From the NCBI GenBank assembly GCA_031266495.1, contig JAISAX010000741.1:1-10953 (forward strand): a stretch of 10,953 nt of DNA, read 5' to 3'. A program made the translations under genes and the position numbers. A model generated the notes under the pieces. It had not been told where the DNA came from. It saw only the letters and a list, made by a program, of their open reading frames with translations, and searched no databases. This DNA is from Opitutaceae bacterium (GTDB taxonomy: Bacteria; Verrucomicrobiota; Verrucomicrobiae; Opitutales; Opitutaceae). Shown piece by piece: positions 1-8,263 of the stretch. Positions within the stretch are counted from its first letter, which is position 1, and every line of letters begins with the position of its first letter.

Positions 1-110
1 TCTTCATCGGGTATCTTGTAATGCTGCTGGCCATGTGTATCTTCATGCTGTATGGGTGTGTGCTGTTCTGGCAAACCATGTGTTTCACCTCACTGGCAAA
101 AAGTTTCTGG
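1..110. other. Low-GC left-edge segment of unknown origin
   Basis: This stretch is 51 of 110 G+C, clearly below the GC-rich genes beside it, and contains repeated words such as CATGTGT, CTGGC and TGCTG. One plus-strand frame is open and reads as a hydrophobic stretch (MLLAMCIFMLYGCVLFW), but it has no plausible upstream start context and runs straight into a G homopolymer block. I cannot assign it to a gene. It could be the end of an unrelated membrane-protein gene, a mobile-element remnant, or a chimeric or erroneous contig end. The last is the simplest reading because of the abrupt homopolymer junction. Confidence 0.4.
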
Positions 111-113
111 AGA

Positions 114-176
114 GGTGTGGGGGGGGGGGCGGGCGGGGGCGGGGGGGGCGCGCGGGGGGGGGGGCCGCCCCCCCCC
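114..176. repeat. G/C homopolymer block
   Basis: This is a run of about 60 bases made almost only of G with a few C, ending in a G12-to-C block that could fold back on itself (poly-G followed by CCG and poly-C). It separates the low-GC edge from the normal sequence that holds the end of the PEP-CTERM gene. Real genomic tracts like this are rare. Runs of G are also a known artefact of two-colour sequencing chemistry and of contig ends. It lies just downstream of the PEP-CTERM stop codon, so it could also act as a strong structural block to transcription, but I see no U-tract to support a classical terminator. Confidence 0.75.
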
Positions 177-219
177 AGACATGCGAGAGGTCGCCGCCCG
201 GCAAATGCGTAGTTGAAAA

Positions 220-1155
220 TCAGTGACGCCCGCGACGCCAGAAAAACGCGCCAGACAAGCCGCCGAGACCGAGGAGCAAGGCCATCGTGGCCGGCTCGGG
301 AACAGATGCGCCTGCCGTAAAGGCGACACTCACGTCATCAATCGCAAACACGGCATCCCGCCTGAGATGTCCAATGGCGAGCGTATCGAACTCATAGGTC
401 AGCACATCGGTGGCCACGACGGTTGCGGTCGATGTGTAAGAGGCGGATGTGGCCGTGTTGGTGAAGGTCTGGCTCAGCAAGAGATCGCCGTTTGCCTGTC
501 GGGTAATGGAGTAGGAAAACTGCATGATATCGCCGCTATTTCCCGTGGTTCCTTCTTCGGTAACCGCACCATTCAGATAAAACTGGGTGTCGCCGCTGGC
601 CACAGCGGCGGCAAGGACGGCGCTCCCATAATCGGCGAGAGTAAACGACGGGCCGGTGTTCAGGCCGGCAAACTGGCTGTAGGGTGTATTCCGGTCGGTT
701 CGTAAATCGGCACGAATGGCTCCGATATAACCAGCCGTATCGTTGTTGTTGAAGAAGCCGAAAATTACCCGGTTGCTGTTGTTGCTGGCCCAAGTGGTGC
801 CCTTGAGGGAAAATGAAACGGAGAGCGAATCCCCGGCCGCAGCCAAGGTTGTGGTGCCAAATGCAGTATAAGCCATACGACTGCTGTCGGAGGAACCGGA
901 AGTCGCCGTAAAGGCAAGTGCCTGGCCAGGCAGTCCGGTCGTATCGTTGACCGTCAAGGTTGCTCCCCCTGCTATCTTCCAGTCGCCTGCGTACGGCACG
1001 ACGTTCGTATCTCTGGGCGCGGCATAGGCAGCGTCGGCGAAAGTATCGTTCAGCAGCACCGTGGTCTGGGCCGGAAGCGGCGCGGCGATGATGGTGACCA
1101 GTAACAAAAGCGCGGCAAGGGCGCCGAGGCTGGCAGGACGGGATTTCGTTTTCAT
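220..1155 (-). CDS. PEP-CTERM sorting domain protein
   Basis: This is a 311-residue exported protein of unknown specific function. Residues 1-29 form a signal peptide (basic MKTKSR, then a Leu/Ala-rich core ending LPAQ, cleavage likely after Ala29). The middle is rich in Thr, Ser, Asn and Gly and looks beta-rich, possibly a concanavalin-like fold, but I see no catalytic motif. The last 27 residues are a textbook PEP-CTERM tail: VPEP, a hydrophobic helix, then a basic end WRRGRH. In the known family this tail is recognised by an exosortase and ties the protein to the cell surface or exopolysaccharide; no exosortase gene is in the window. The ATG at 1155 is the one that gives a complete signal peptide; an AGGGGAAA sequence upstream is too far away to be a confident ribosome site. 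It is the last gene in the same direction as the hydrolase operon but is separated from it by 200 bp and probably has its own promoter and operator. A substrate-binding or surface-adhesion role is inference. Confidence 0.88.
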   Translation of the reverse strand: MKTKSRPASLGALAALLLLVTIIAAPLPAQTTVLLNDTFADAAYAAPRDTNVVPYAGDWKIAGGATLTVNDTTGLPGQALAFTATSGSSDSSRMAYTAFGTTTLAAAGDSLSVSFSLKGTTWASNNSNRVIFGFFNNNDTAGYIGAIRADLRTDRNTPYSQFAGLNTGPSFTLADYGSAVLAAAVASGDTQFYLNGAVTEEGTTGNSGDIMQFSYSITRQANGDLLLSQTFTNTATSASYTSTATVVATDVLTYEFDTLAIGHLRRDAVFAIDDVSVAFTAGASVPEPATMALLLGLGGLSGAFFWRRGRH

Positions 1156-1286
1156 GAGTGTAGTGATGTTTCCCCTACGGGTTGATGATGCGTTTGATTC
1201 GAGGAAAGCAGCCGATGCGGACTCGCGAACGGATCTGCTTGAAATCTATCGAAGCCGATTGCCGGGACATTCGCCATCCGGCGGTG

Positions 1287-1300
1287 ACTATACGTAAAGT
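1287..1300. promoter_or_regulatory. Candidate LacI-type operator upstream of PEP-CTERM gene
   Basis: The 14-mer ACTATACGTAAAGT is a palindrome with one mismatched pair and a central CG. It matches 11 of 12 positions of the perfect palindrome CTTTACGTAAAG next to the LacI-family gene at 9114-9125. Read on the minus strand, toward the PEP-CTERM gene, it overlaps TATAGT (complement of 1287-1292), which resembles a -10 box; I do not see a good -35. The site would place transcription start about 125 nt before the ATG. LacI-family operators are typically even palindromes with a central CG, which fits. The rest of the gap between genes (1156-1355) shows no gene and no clear terminator. Confidence 0.5.
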
Positions 1301-1355
1301 TGATATGGAAAAACCGTGCTCGCGATACCGCCCGGCGTATTCGCTCCGGGTATGA

Positions 1356-2966
1356 TCAGCGGGCGGCCCCCTTGTCGGTACGGAAAGGCGCGGCGGGCAG
1401 GCCGGCCTGGTTGAAAAGCGTGGCCGCGGGATCGTTGATCCAGGCGTAACGGGCGTGGAGGGGCGCAGTCACGGAAGGGTTTTTCAGGACGAGGGTGCTG
1501 TCGTTTTCCAGTGTAGCCTGGGCAGGGAGAAAGTTGCCATCGGCTCCGGCGATCTGAAAGGCGGGAGGGGGGGGGAGGGGAGACGAAGCACCGACGGCAG
1601 CGGACGGAGCCGGGCACAGGACGAGCGGGGAACCGCCCGTGTCGAAAGTCAGCCGGATGGTCGCGTTTTTCGTATCCGGTTTGGCGTCGAGCAGGCGCGG
1701 GCTGGCGGGAATATTTTTTTCGCCGCCGGCGATGGCGCGGGCGAGCAGGGCGAGGCGTTCGCCGACCTCGCGTTTCTTGACGGGATGCACGGCGCGGGAT
1801 TCACCGACGTCGATGGCGACGGCCATGCCGGTGGCGGGTTCGGAAAGCGCGCGGGCCTGTTCATCGCGAAAGGCCGCCCAGCCGGTGCCGAGCGGTTTGC
1901 GCGAGGCGGCGTAGTTGGGAAGTTGTACAAAAAGGAAGGGCAACGAGGGCGATTCCCAGCGGGCGCGCCAGTCGCGGATCAGGCTGCGCTGGAGCGCGGC
2001 GTATTCGCCCGGCCGTGACGCATTGTTTTCACCCTGATACCAGATCATACCGGCAAGCGCGTACGGAATCAGCGGATGAATCTCGCCGTTGAAAATCACC
2101 GAAGGTTCGGAACTGCTGCCGGGACCGACGGGGGCGCGGGGCCGGCGCTGGTTGAACGTATCGAGCGTTCCGGCGGCCTCCGCTTCGGCGTGGGCTTTTT
2201 CCCAGGCGGCAAGGGTGGTTTTGTAGTTTTCCGTGCGTGCCGGCCAGGTGACGGCGAGTTCCTGCCAGCGGGCGCGGACGGCGGGGCCGGCGGGCGAGGC
2301 ATTGAGGGCGTCGCCGCTGATCCAGGCTTCGATGTCCGTGCCGCTCCAGGCGGTGTTGATGAGGCCGACGGGGGCGCCGCCGCGTTGCCGGTGCAGGGCG
2401 CGCCCGAAATAAAACGCCACGGCGCTCCAGCCGCGCACGGTTTTGGGGGAAGCGACCTGCCACTGCCCTTCGGGTTCGGTGAGGGGCGCGGAGGATTTTG
2501 CACGCTTCACCTTGAAATGCCGGAGCGCGGGGAAGTCGGCCGTCTTTGCGTCGTCGCGCCCCCCTTCGGCCTGGCTGACATGCCAGACCATGTTGCTCTG
2601 GCCCGAGCAAAGCCAGACGTCGCCTGTGATCACGTCGGGGATCGTGATCGTCGTATCGCCTGCAATGACGAGATCGGTGGCCGGACCGGCTGGCAACGCG
2701 GGCAGCGTCACGCGCCAGCGTCCGTCATCGCCGGTTACGGTTTTGGCGGAGACGGCATCCCAGCTTACACGAATTTTCTCGCCCGGCCTGGCTGTTCCCC
2801 AGACGGGCACGGGTTTGCCTTGCTGGAGGACGGCATGTTCGGAAAACAGCGCGGCGGGTTTGGGAACCGCAAGGCAGGCGAGAGCGGACAAAAAAAACAC
2901 GGACGCGGAACCGGGGAAACGGAAGGAAACACAAGGAAACACGGGAGATCGCACAGCGGAATTCAT
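1356..2966 (-). CDS. Sialate O-acetylesterase family (SGNH-type) carbohydrate esterase
   Basis: This 536-residue esterase probably removes O-acetyl groups from sugars outside the cytoplasm. Residues 1 to about 30 look like a signal peptide with a hydrophobic VFFLSALACLAV core. Residues about 40-115 match the usual N-terminal beta domain (ALFSEHAVLQQ, VPVWGTARPGE). The SGNH core follows: GDVWLCSGQSNM with likely nucleophile Ser124, NTAWSGTDIEAW near 204-215, GMIWYQGENN near 306-315, and the late block AVHPVKKREVGERLA with likely catalytic His394. Length and block order fit the family. Although named for sialic acid, bacterial members in plant-polysaccharide loci usually deacetylate xylan or pectin, and the GH28 neighbour points to pectin here. 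Its ATG overlaps the GH28 stop codon as ATGA (2963-2966), which supports this start and translational coupling. The C-terminus carries a Pro-rich SSPLPPPP insert of unknown meaning. Exact substrate is unknown. Confidence 0.9.
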   Translation of the reverse strand: MNSAVRSPVFPCVSFRFPGSASVFFLSALACLAVPKPAALFSEHAVLQQGKPVPVWGTARPGEKIRVSWDAVSAKTVTGDDGRWRVTLPALPAGPATDLVIAGDTTITIPDVITGDVWLCSGQSNMVWHVSQAEGGRDDAKTADFPALRHFKVKRAKSSAPLTEPEGQWQVASPKTVRGWSAVAFYFGRALHRQRGGAPVGLINTAWSGTDIEAWISGDALNASPAGPAVRARWQELAVTWPARTENYKTTLAAWEKAHAEAEAAGTLDTFNQRRPRAPVGPGSSSEPSVIFNGEIHPLIPYALAGMIWYQGENNASRPGEYAALQRSLIRDWRARWESPSLPFLFVQLPNYAASRKPLGTGWAAFRDEQARALSEPATGMAVAIDVGESRAVHPVKKREVGERLALLARAIAGGEKNIPASPRLLDAKPDTKNATIRLTFDTGGSPLVLCPAPSAAVGASSPLPPPPAFQIAGADGNFLPAQATLENDSTLVLKNPSVTAPLHARYAWINDPAATLFNQAGLPAAPFRTDKGAAR

Positions 2967-4255
2967 GGTTGGGTGGCGGCGGGCGGAGGCGGAGTGATTT
3001 GCACGTTTTCCAGGGTCACACCGGCGGCATGCGTGAGCGTGGCCGGCCGGATGGCGTGGAGGCGGAGATTGCGCAGGGTGATGGATTCGGGCGAGAGGGC
3101 GGCGTCGCCGGTGATGTCGAGCGCCTTGCCTGCGCCGGTGCAGGTGACGTCCTCGACAAGGATGTTGCGCATCCGGGTAGGTGACAGGGTGGAGGATTGA
3201 AACGCGCTGCCAATCTGGCCCTTGGCGACGCTGCCGTAATCCATGTGGATAATGATGGCTTCGTCGATGATGTCGGCCATGCGGATGTTGCGCAGATGGA
3301 TGTTCTCCACAAATCCGCCACGTCCGGGAGCGCTCTTGATGCGAATGCCGCGCCCGGTGCCGGTGAAATCGCAGTCTTCGACAACTACATTGCGAATGCC
3401 GGCGGAAAGTTCGCTGCCGAGGACAACGCCTCCGTGACCGCGTCGCGTGCGTATCCGGCGAATAACGACATTTTCGGTGGGCCGGGATTCGGCCCAGCCG
3501 TCCTGGTCGCGTCCGGATTTGAGGCAGATGCAGTCGTCGCCGGTATCGACAAGGCAGTCTTCGATGAGGACGTTTTTGCAGTATTCGGGATCGATGCCGT
3601 CGTTGTTGGGGCCGTTGCCGAGAACGGTGAGGCCGCGGATCGTCACGTTTTCACAACCGACGGGATGGACGAGGTAGGCGGGGCTGTCGCGGATGGTGAC
3701 GTTTTCCAGGAGGACGTCGCGGCAGTTGACGAATTCGAGCATGTTGGGGCGGACCGCGTCGGCCACGGTGCCGAAGATGCGTTCGCAGGCAGGCACACCA
3801 CGAGCCACCATGTCGATGAGGCGACGGACACCGTCTTCGTTTTTCTTCCATTCCCACCAGGCATCACCCTGGCCGTCGAACGTGCCTTCGCCGGTGACGG
3901 CAATGTGCGCGGCGTCGCGAGCATAGAGAAACGGATGAAAGTTCATGACCCAGCATCCGGCGCGGTGGGCAAGGACCGGCGGCTGATAGTCGGCATGATC
4001 GCGGCTGAAGAGAACAAGGGCACCGGATTTGAGATGGAGGCGCATGTGACTGCGAAGACGAATCGGGCCGGTCAGCCAGCGTCCGGGCGGCACGACGACG
4101 GTGCCTCCGCCTTGCGCGGCAAGGGTGTCGATGGCGGCGGCAAAGGCCGATGTGCAGGAAACGGCGCCGCCCTCCTGCGCGCCGTGTTCAGGCAGTCTGA
4201 TCGTGGCGGAGGGAATCCGGGGAAGCGGGAGCGAGGTGAAAGGGAGAGGTGTCAT
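2963..4255 (-). CDS. GH28 family polygalacturonase-like glycoside hydrolase
   Basis: This is a 430-residue right-handed beta-helix enzyme of glycoside hydrolase family 28, which hydrolyses alpha-1,4-galacturonan or rhamnogalacturonan links with inversion. The family signature blocks are all visible: NNDGID (217-222, Asp219), TGDDC (238-242, Asp240 and Asp241), GHG (273-275, His274) and RIK (305-307). Repeats of the beta-helix type (NVTIRGLTV, NVLIEDCLV, NVVVEDCDF, NILVEDVTC) run through residues 200-370. The ATG overlaps the stop of the upstream esterase as ATGA (4252-4255), and the stop overlaps the ATG of the downstream esterase, so it is the middle gene of a tightly coupled trio. The N-terminus (MTPLPFTSLPLPRIPSA) has no signal peptide, unlike its neighbours. 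This suggests a cytoplasmic exo-type enzyme acting on imported oligogalacturonides, or unusual export; this is inference. The first Asn-Thr of the common NTDG block is Asn-Asn here, a mild variation. Confidence 0.92.
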   Translation of the reverse strand: MTPLPFTSLPLPRIPSATIRLPEHGAQEGGAVSCTSAFAAAIDTLAAQGGGTVVVPPGRWLTGPIRLRSHMRLHLKSGALVLFSRDHADYQPPVLAHRAGCWVMNFHPFLYARDAAHIAVTGEGTFDGQGDAWWEWKKNEDGVRRLIDMVARGVPACERIFGTVADAVRPNMLEFVNCRDVLLENVTIRDSPAYLVHPVGCENVTIRGLTVLGNGPNNDGIDPEYCKNVLIEDCLVDTGDDCICLKSGRDQDGWAESRPTENVVIRRIRTRRGHGGVVLGSELSAGIRNVVVEDCDFTGTGRGIRIKSAPGRGGFVENIHLRNIRMADIIDEAIIIHMDYGSVAKGQIGSAFQSSTLSPTRMRNILVEDVTCTGAGKALDITGDAALSPESITLRNLRLHAIRPATLTHAAGVTLENVQITPPPPAATQP

Positions 4256-5205
4256 TGCTCCGGGGACGGGGATGCGGGAAGGATACCGTTGCGGCGGAGG
4301 AAGGCTTCGATCCGGGCCATGCCCTCTTTGAGGAGGGCCGGATCTTTGCTGATGTAGCCGTGGTCACCGCCTTCGTGCGGATAAAATTCGCAAAGGTTGC
4401 CGGCGGCAATCATGGCGTCGTGGAACCTCTGCGCCCCGGCAAAGGGAGCGGTGCGGTCAGCGGTGCCGTGAAAGAGGATGGCGGGCGGGAGGCCGGGACG
4501 AACGTGGTCCACGGGAGAGAGTTCCTGCCAGCGGGCGCCGATTTTTTTGTTTCCGTAACCGGCGCGCGAGGTGTCGATGACGGGATTGAAAAAGATGAGC
4601 GCGCTGGCGGCGCAGGAGATGGACGTGTCTTCGCCGGGTTCATCGATGTCGGGCCCGGTGAAGAGCGTGGTGGCCGCGGTGAGGTGGCCGCCGGCGGAAC
4701 CGCCGGCCACGGCAATGCGGGAGGGATCGATACGGAGTTCGGCAGCATGGCGGCGGAGGTAGCGCATGGCGGAACGCGCGTCGCGCACGCTGTCGAAGAC
4801 GGTGTTCTTGTCGGAGACGGTGCCCCCGTAGGCTTTTTTCTCCGCTTCACTTTGTTTCGCCATGTCCTTCCAGCCGGGAATGAGGCGATACTGGAGCGCA
4901 AAGGTGACGAGTCCCATGTCGGCAAACGTTTGGGTGAGCCGGGTAACGTTTTTGCGCTGCGGGCGTCCGTGGTCCCAGCCGCCGCCGTGGATGAAAAGGA
5001 GCGCGGGCCGGGCGCGGGCGGTGCCGGTGTTAGTGGAGATCGTCGTGGCCGCAGGTTCGCAAATGTAGAGATGCAGCGGTACGTCACCGGCCGTTTTGTA
5101 GATGAGTTCGCGGAGGAGGGGGGGAGAGGACGGAACTTTCGTGGCTGCCGTAGCGGAGGTGGCAATGAAGAACACCAGGAGCAATGGGCAAAGGTAAGAT
5201 TTCAT
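4252..5205 (-). CDS. Exported alpha/beta-hydrolase esterase
   Basis: This 317-residue serine esterase/lipase belongs to the alpha/beta-hydrolase fold, close to the acetyl-esterase and hormone-sensitive-lipase-like groups found in carbohydrate loci. Residues 1-21 form a signal peptide (LCPLLLVFFIATSATAA). The oxyanion-hole motif HGGGW is at 73-77, the nucleophile elbow AGGSAGGH places Ser170, and HGTADRTAPF gives Asp250 and GGDHGY gives His282, completing the triad. I chose the ATG at 5205 because it puts the signal peptide at the N-terminus. The same frame stays open to 5466, but those codons translate the palindromic repeat element and are not convincing protein. An ATG at 5229 is also possible. 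No clear Shine-Dalgarno precedes either. The stop overlaps the GH28 start. It probably removes acetyl, feruloyl or similar groups from plant polysaccharide fragments; the substrate cannot be told from sequence. Confidence 0.88.
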   Translation of the reverse strand: MKSYLCPLLLVFFIATSATAATKVPSSPPLLRELIYKTAGDVPLHLYICEPAATTISTNTGTARARPALLFIHGGGWDHGRPQRKNVTRLTQTFADMGLVTFALQYRLIPGWKDMAKQSEAEKKAYGGTVSDKNTVFDSVRDARSAMRYLRRHAAELRIDPSRIAVAGGSAGGHLTAATTLFTGPDIDEPGEDTSISCAASALIFFNPVIDTSRAGYGNKKIGARWQELSPVDHVRPGLPPAILFHGTADRTAPFAGAQRFHDAMIAAGNLCEFYPHEGGDHGYISKDPALLKEGMARIEAFLRRNGILPASPSPEQ

Positions 5206-5270
5206 GATAGAGAAGCGCTGTATGTGCATTTGGAAAAACAAGTGTGGAATCGGGAGACATGTGCGCGGGT

Positions 5271-5439
5271 GGCGCGGGAGCGCCTGAGACCGCCGGCATC
5301 CTGCCGGCAGACCGTGGCATGGGCTTCCAGCCCATGATTCCGAAAACACGGAAGCGACGCGGAGCGTCGTCCACGGCCAGGATGGCCGTGCCACACCGAA
5401 TGCCGGCAGGATGCCGGCGGTCCCAGGCGCTCCCGCGCC
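5271..5439. repeat. Hairpin-rich element bounded by a 39-bp inverted repeat
   Basis: Bases 5271-5309 and 5401-5439 are inverted copies with one mismatch in 39. The arms and the interior break into a chain of hairpins: GGCGC/GCGCC (5271-5284), GCCGGCA/TGCCGGC (5292-5308), CATGGGC-TTCCA-GCCCATG (5318-5336), CGACGC-GGA-GCGTCG (5355-5369), CACGGCCA-GGA-TGGCCGTG (5372-5390) and GCCGGCA/TGCCGGC again (5402-5418). The interior words recur at 10761-10800, so this looks like a REP/BIME-type extragenic palindrome cluster. It fills most of the 257-bp gap between the GH42-like gene and the esterase gene. In transcripts it could slow decay, stop some transcripts or set the ratio of upstream to downstream mRNA; that is inference. 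Confidence 0.85.
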
Positions 5440-5462
5440 GTTCTGAATACGTCGCACCAGGG

Positions 5463-8261
5463 TCATTGATTGAACAAAACCTCCACATTGGCGGCGGCAA
5501 TGGACTGATCTGTGCCATTGGTGGACCAGCGGGCAACGAGCGGGTAAAGCCAGTTGCGTTTCAGTGCGGTGGCGGCGGGCGGTGTGACGGTAAAGGTAAC
5601 GTCCGCAGCCTGTCCGGGAGCAAGTTCGCCGGTGGCGGCGTCGGCAGGCGTCACGGTCCAGCCTTGCACGGCGGCGAGACGGAGGCGCCCGGCGGGAGCG
5701 GCGGCGGAAGTCGGATTCACGAGCCGGGTTTTGACCTGGAACGAGGCACCGGGACGCACGCGGGCGGCGTGGCCGTCGATGGCCCGTTCGGGAGTATCTA
5801 TCTTTTGGATACCGATGAGCGGAGAATGACTTTTGAGGAGATACAATACGCCGGCGGTTTCGATGGCGGGGAGTTTTACGCGATGGAGGTTTTGTTGTTC
5901 GCCGCCATCGCGTCCGGAGATGGGCCTGATTTCGACAAAGCTCAGGCCGGCATCTTCGGCGGATCCCCAGAGAGCGCGGGTCCAGGGACCGCCGGGAAGC
6001 GGAAGATCGAGCATGGCGGAGGGGATGCGTTCCCCGGGATCGGCGGAGCCGCGCACCGTGGCGACAACGGCGAGGTTGCCGAACGAATCGGTAACGGGTT
6101 GCTCGATACGAAGGATGGCGACTTCGGCTGCGGTGATGCTGCGTGCAGTGTAAGCGGGTGCGACTCCGGCGTCGCTCAGGAGGCCGGCCAGCCAGCGGCT
6201 GACGGCGCCGCCGGGTTGCGGCGTGCCGGCATCTCCGGTGTCGGCGGTTTCGTTGCCTCCGCTGGCCTTGAAAGTGGAGACTTCAACGGGAAGATTCACG
6301 TCTTCGCGGAGGTCGCCAATCATGAAGCCGACATGGATGACACGGCCTTTCCCGGCGGCGCCGGTGGTGACGAGCGGGCGGGCGTCGTCGGTGGCGAGGA
6401 GGACTTTTGTTGCAGGGCCGGTAGTGCGAAACTCAAGACGACCGGTGGCACGCACGCCGGTGAGCGGAGCCTGACGTTTCCCGAAGGTGAAACGGGAGGC
6501 CGGCGTGTTGTCGTAGCGGCCAAAAGTCACGCCGAGGATGGATTCGATCTGGCGCTTTTCCCGGTGAAGTTCGTCGAAGTGGCCGGGACGTTCGTCGGCA
6601 AGGAGGATGCCGCCGTCGCGAACGTAACGGGTAATGGCGGCGGCCTCGCTTCCGGCAAGGTGCTCGGCCCCGACGAGGACGAGAGCATTGTAATTTGAGG
6701 ACAGATACGCAGCATCGAGTTTGGTTTCGGGAATGACGTCCACCCAGTAGCCCTGTTCGCGAAGCCAGCCATAAACCATGACGCGATGATTCATGGGATA
6801 AGCCCATTTGGAGACGCGACGGTCGGTGCGTTCGGAGAGAATAACGTCGCGCCGGGGAAGCAGCATGGCAATGCGTGGCATGCCGGGCGCGGGACGGGCC
6901 GCGGTCCAGAACGCCTCGGTGCGGTGGACCATGTGAGCCCAGCGGGCGGCGTAGAACATCTTGGCGCGCGGCGTGCCGTCGGGGGCGAAATGACCGAAGC
7001 TGGCATAGTCGCCCTTCGCGCCCTCGTAGCCGGTGGTGAAGAAATTGGCGGCCTTGAGTCCGTTGGGAAGCACGCGCCAGAAGGTGGCTCCCCACTGGTG
7101 GCCGGGGCCGCCGTGATTGTTGATTTCGGGGCACATGATGCCGTGGCGGCCATCGGCATCGAGCGCATCGTCGAGAGGACGGATGATGTTGTAGATGTAG
7201 CTGGTCTCGTAGGCCTGGCGGTCGCCGGCCCCGTACATGTTGACACCGATCTGGCCGTCGCCGAAGGCGCGGGCGCGCTCACCGAAGAGGACCTGGTCAA
7301 AGGGTCTCATGCGTTTGACGAAAGGATACTCGATGGTCTGCTGCGTGCTTTTGTAAACGACAGGGCGATGATGCGGGTCGGCTGTGTGCAGCGCGTCCGC
7401 CATGTCGGCGAGGAGCGAGGTGAAGGCTTCGCCCTGGAAGGTATGCCAGGCGAGGAATTCGGCAGGGCGGGCCGCAAAGTCCGCCGTCGTCGGCAGGGAA
7501 GAATCGCGAAGCTCGCCGAAGGAGCGGAAGCGGGTGCCCCAGGTGCGGTTGATATCGTCGAGATCACGGAAGCGGGTCTTGAGCCAGGTCACGTAAGCCT
7601 GCCGGGCTTCGGGAGCGTAGTTGAGGCGGCCTTCCCATTCGTTGTCCATACCCCAGAAGAGAGTCGGCCTGGCAACGGACGCCTGCCCCCAGGAAGAGGT
7701 GGCGAGAGCCTTGGCGTAGTCCGTGAAGTACGCCCGGGCGCTGTCGGTAAAGGTATTGATGAGCGAGGAATTCGAGGGCGCGACCGTGCCGTCTTCCTGG
7801 ATGAAGGGAGGAAAGTTATAGGGGCCGATCTGGCCGGGAGGACGCGGGGAGCCGCGGCGGAGGGAGAGTGCGGCGCGGGCCTGCGTGTAGTAAAAATAGC
7901 CGTGGTGGGCGTTGAGATCATGTTCGGGTTCGCCTGCGTCGCGGAAGGGTACGCCACGCGTGAACTTGTTGTTGTCGGGCTGTACTTGCCAGACGTTGAA
8001 CCCGGCGTGGACGGTGAGGTTGGGCTGCCCCGCCATCCCGCCGCCCCTCATGCCCATGCGGAAATAACCGGGCAGGGGAAGACCATCGGCCCCTGTCTGT
8101 AACGTATAGGCAGATACGTTGTCGAGCGGGTCGGCAGGCGCGGCGTCCGGGGACGATGAAGAAGGCGTGGAAGCGAAGGCTGGCAGGGAGGACAGCATGA
8201 CAGTGCCGACGGCGAGGCCAAAAACGGCACGGGCTGTCCGGGATGAGGAGAGGGAGGTCAT
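5463..8261 (-). CDS. GH42-like (beta-galactosidase-type) exported glycoside hydrolase
   Basis: This is a 932-residue secreted glycoside hydrolase. Numbered from the ATG at 8261, residues 1-30 are a signal peptide ending AFA. A TIM-barrel region spans about 75-440. It contains FWGMDNEWEG (Glu208, likely acid/base) followed by YVTWLKTRF and INRTWGTRF, a spacing very like the GH42 block NE...F..WL..LN..WGT. The later GIMCPEINNHGGPG (Glu379) is a likely nucleophile. Residues about 460-560 resemble the GH42 flavodoxin-like middle domain (MPRIAMLLPRRDV, YNALVLVGAEHL, YVRDGGILLADERPG). The C-terminal 100 residues look like an Ig-like/NEW3 domain (FQVKTRLVNPTS, APGQAADVTFTV). The expected activity is beta-galactosidase or a related exo-enzyme, for example on galactan or arabinogalactan side chains. 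It starts 2 bp after the pseudopilin stop, so the two are probably coupled. A TTG at 8267 is in frame but overlaps that stop; ATG 8261 is preferred. Family assignment is from motifs only. Confidence 0.8.
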   Translation of the reverse strand: MTSLSSSRTARAVFGLAVGTVMLSSLPAFASTPSSSSPDAAPADPLDNVSAYTLQTGADGLPLPGYFRMGMRGGGMAGQPNLTVHAGFNVWQVQPDNNKFTRGVPFRDAGEPEHDLNAHHGYFYYTQARAALSLRRGSPRPPGQIGPYNFPPFIQEDGTVAPSNSSLINTFTDSARAYFTDYAKALATSSWGQASVARPTLFWGMDNEWEGRLNYAPEARQAYVTWLKTRFRDLDDINRTWGTRFRSFGELRDSSLPTTADFAARPAEFLAWHTFQGEAFTSLLADMADALHTADPHHRPVVYKSTQQTIEYPFVKRMRPFDQVLFGERARAFGDGQIGVNMYGAGDRQAYETSYIYNIIRPLDDALDADGRHGIMCPEINNHGGPGHQWGATFWRVLPNGLKAANFFTTGYEGAKGDYASFGHFAPDGTPRAKMFYAARWAHMVHRTEAFWTAARPAPGMPRIAMLLPRRDVILSERTDRRVSKWAYPMNHRVMVYGWLREQGYWVDVIPETKLDAAYLSSNYNALVLVGAEHLAGSEAAAITRYVRDGGILLADERPGHFDELHREKRQIESILGVTFGRYDNTPASRFTFGKRQAPLTGVRATGRLEFRTTGPATKVLLATDDARPLVTTGAAGKGRVIHVGFMIGDLREDVNLPVEVSTFKASGGNETADTGDAGTPQPGGAVSRWLAGLLSDAGVAPAYTARSITAAEVAILRIEQPVTDSFGNLAVVATVRGSADPGERIPSAMLDLPLPGGPWTRALWGSAEDAGLSFVEIRPISGRDGGEQQNLHRVKLPAIETAGVLYLLKSHSPLIGIQKIDTPERAIDGHAARVRPGASFQVKTRLVNPTSAAAPAGRLRLAAVQGWTVTPADAATGELAPGQAADVTFTVTPPAATALKRNWLYPLVARWSTNGTDQSIAAANVEVLFNQ

Positions 8262-8263
8262 GA

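Noticed and set aside
21..226. Small plus-strand proteins at the left edge
   Set aside because: More than half of each is translation of the G/C homopolymer block; there is no start context or family.
1308..1355. Possible rho-independent terminator after the sialate O-acetylesterase gene
   Set aside because: A short CCCGG/CCGGG stem exists, but the T-run on the minus strand is more than ten bases away and the stem is weak.
5206..5466. Upstream extension of the esterase to a 404-residue protein
   Set aside because: The added residues translate the palindromic repeat element and would bury the signal peptide in the middle of the protein.
2076..8102. Long plus-strand open frames opposite the operon (such as 2076-3200, 3197-4357, 4249-5337, 5244-6698 and 6786-8102)
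   Set aside because: They lie antisense to genes with clear family motifs, have low-complexity Gly/Ala/Arg-rich translations and no recognisable domains. They are expected in high-GC coding DNA.
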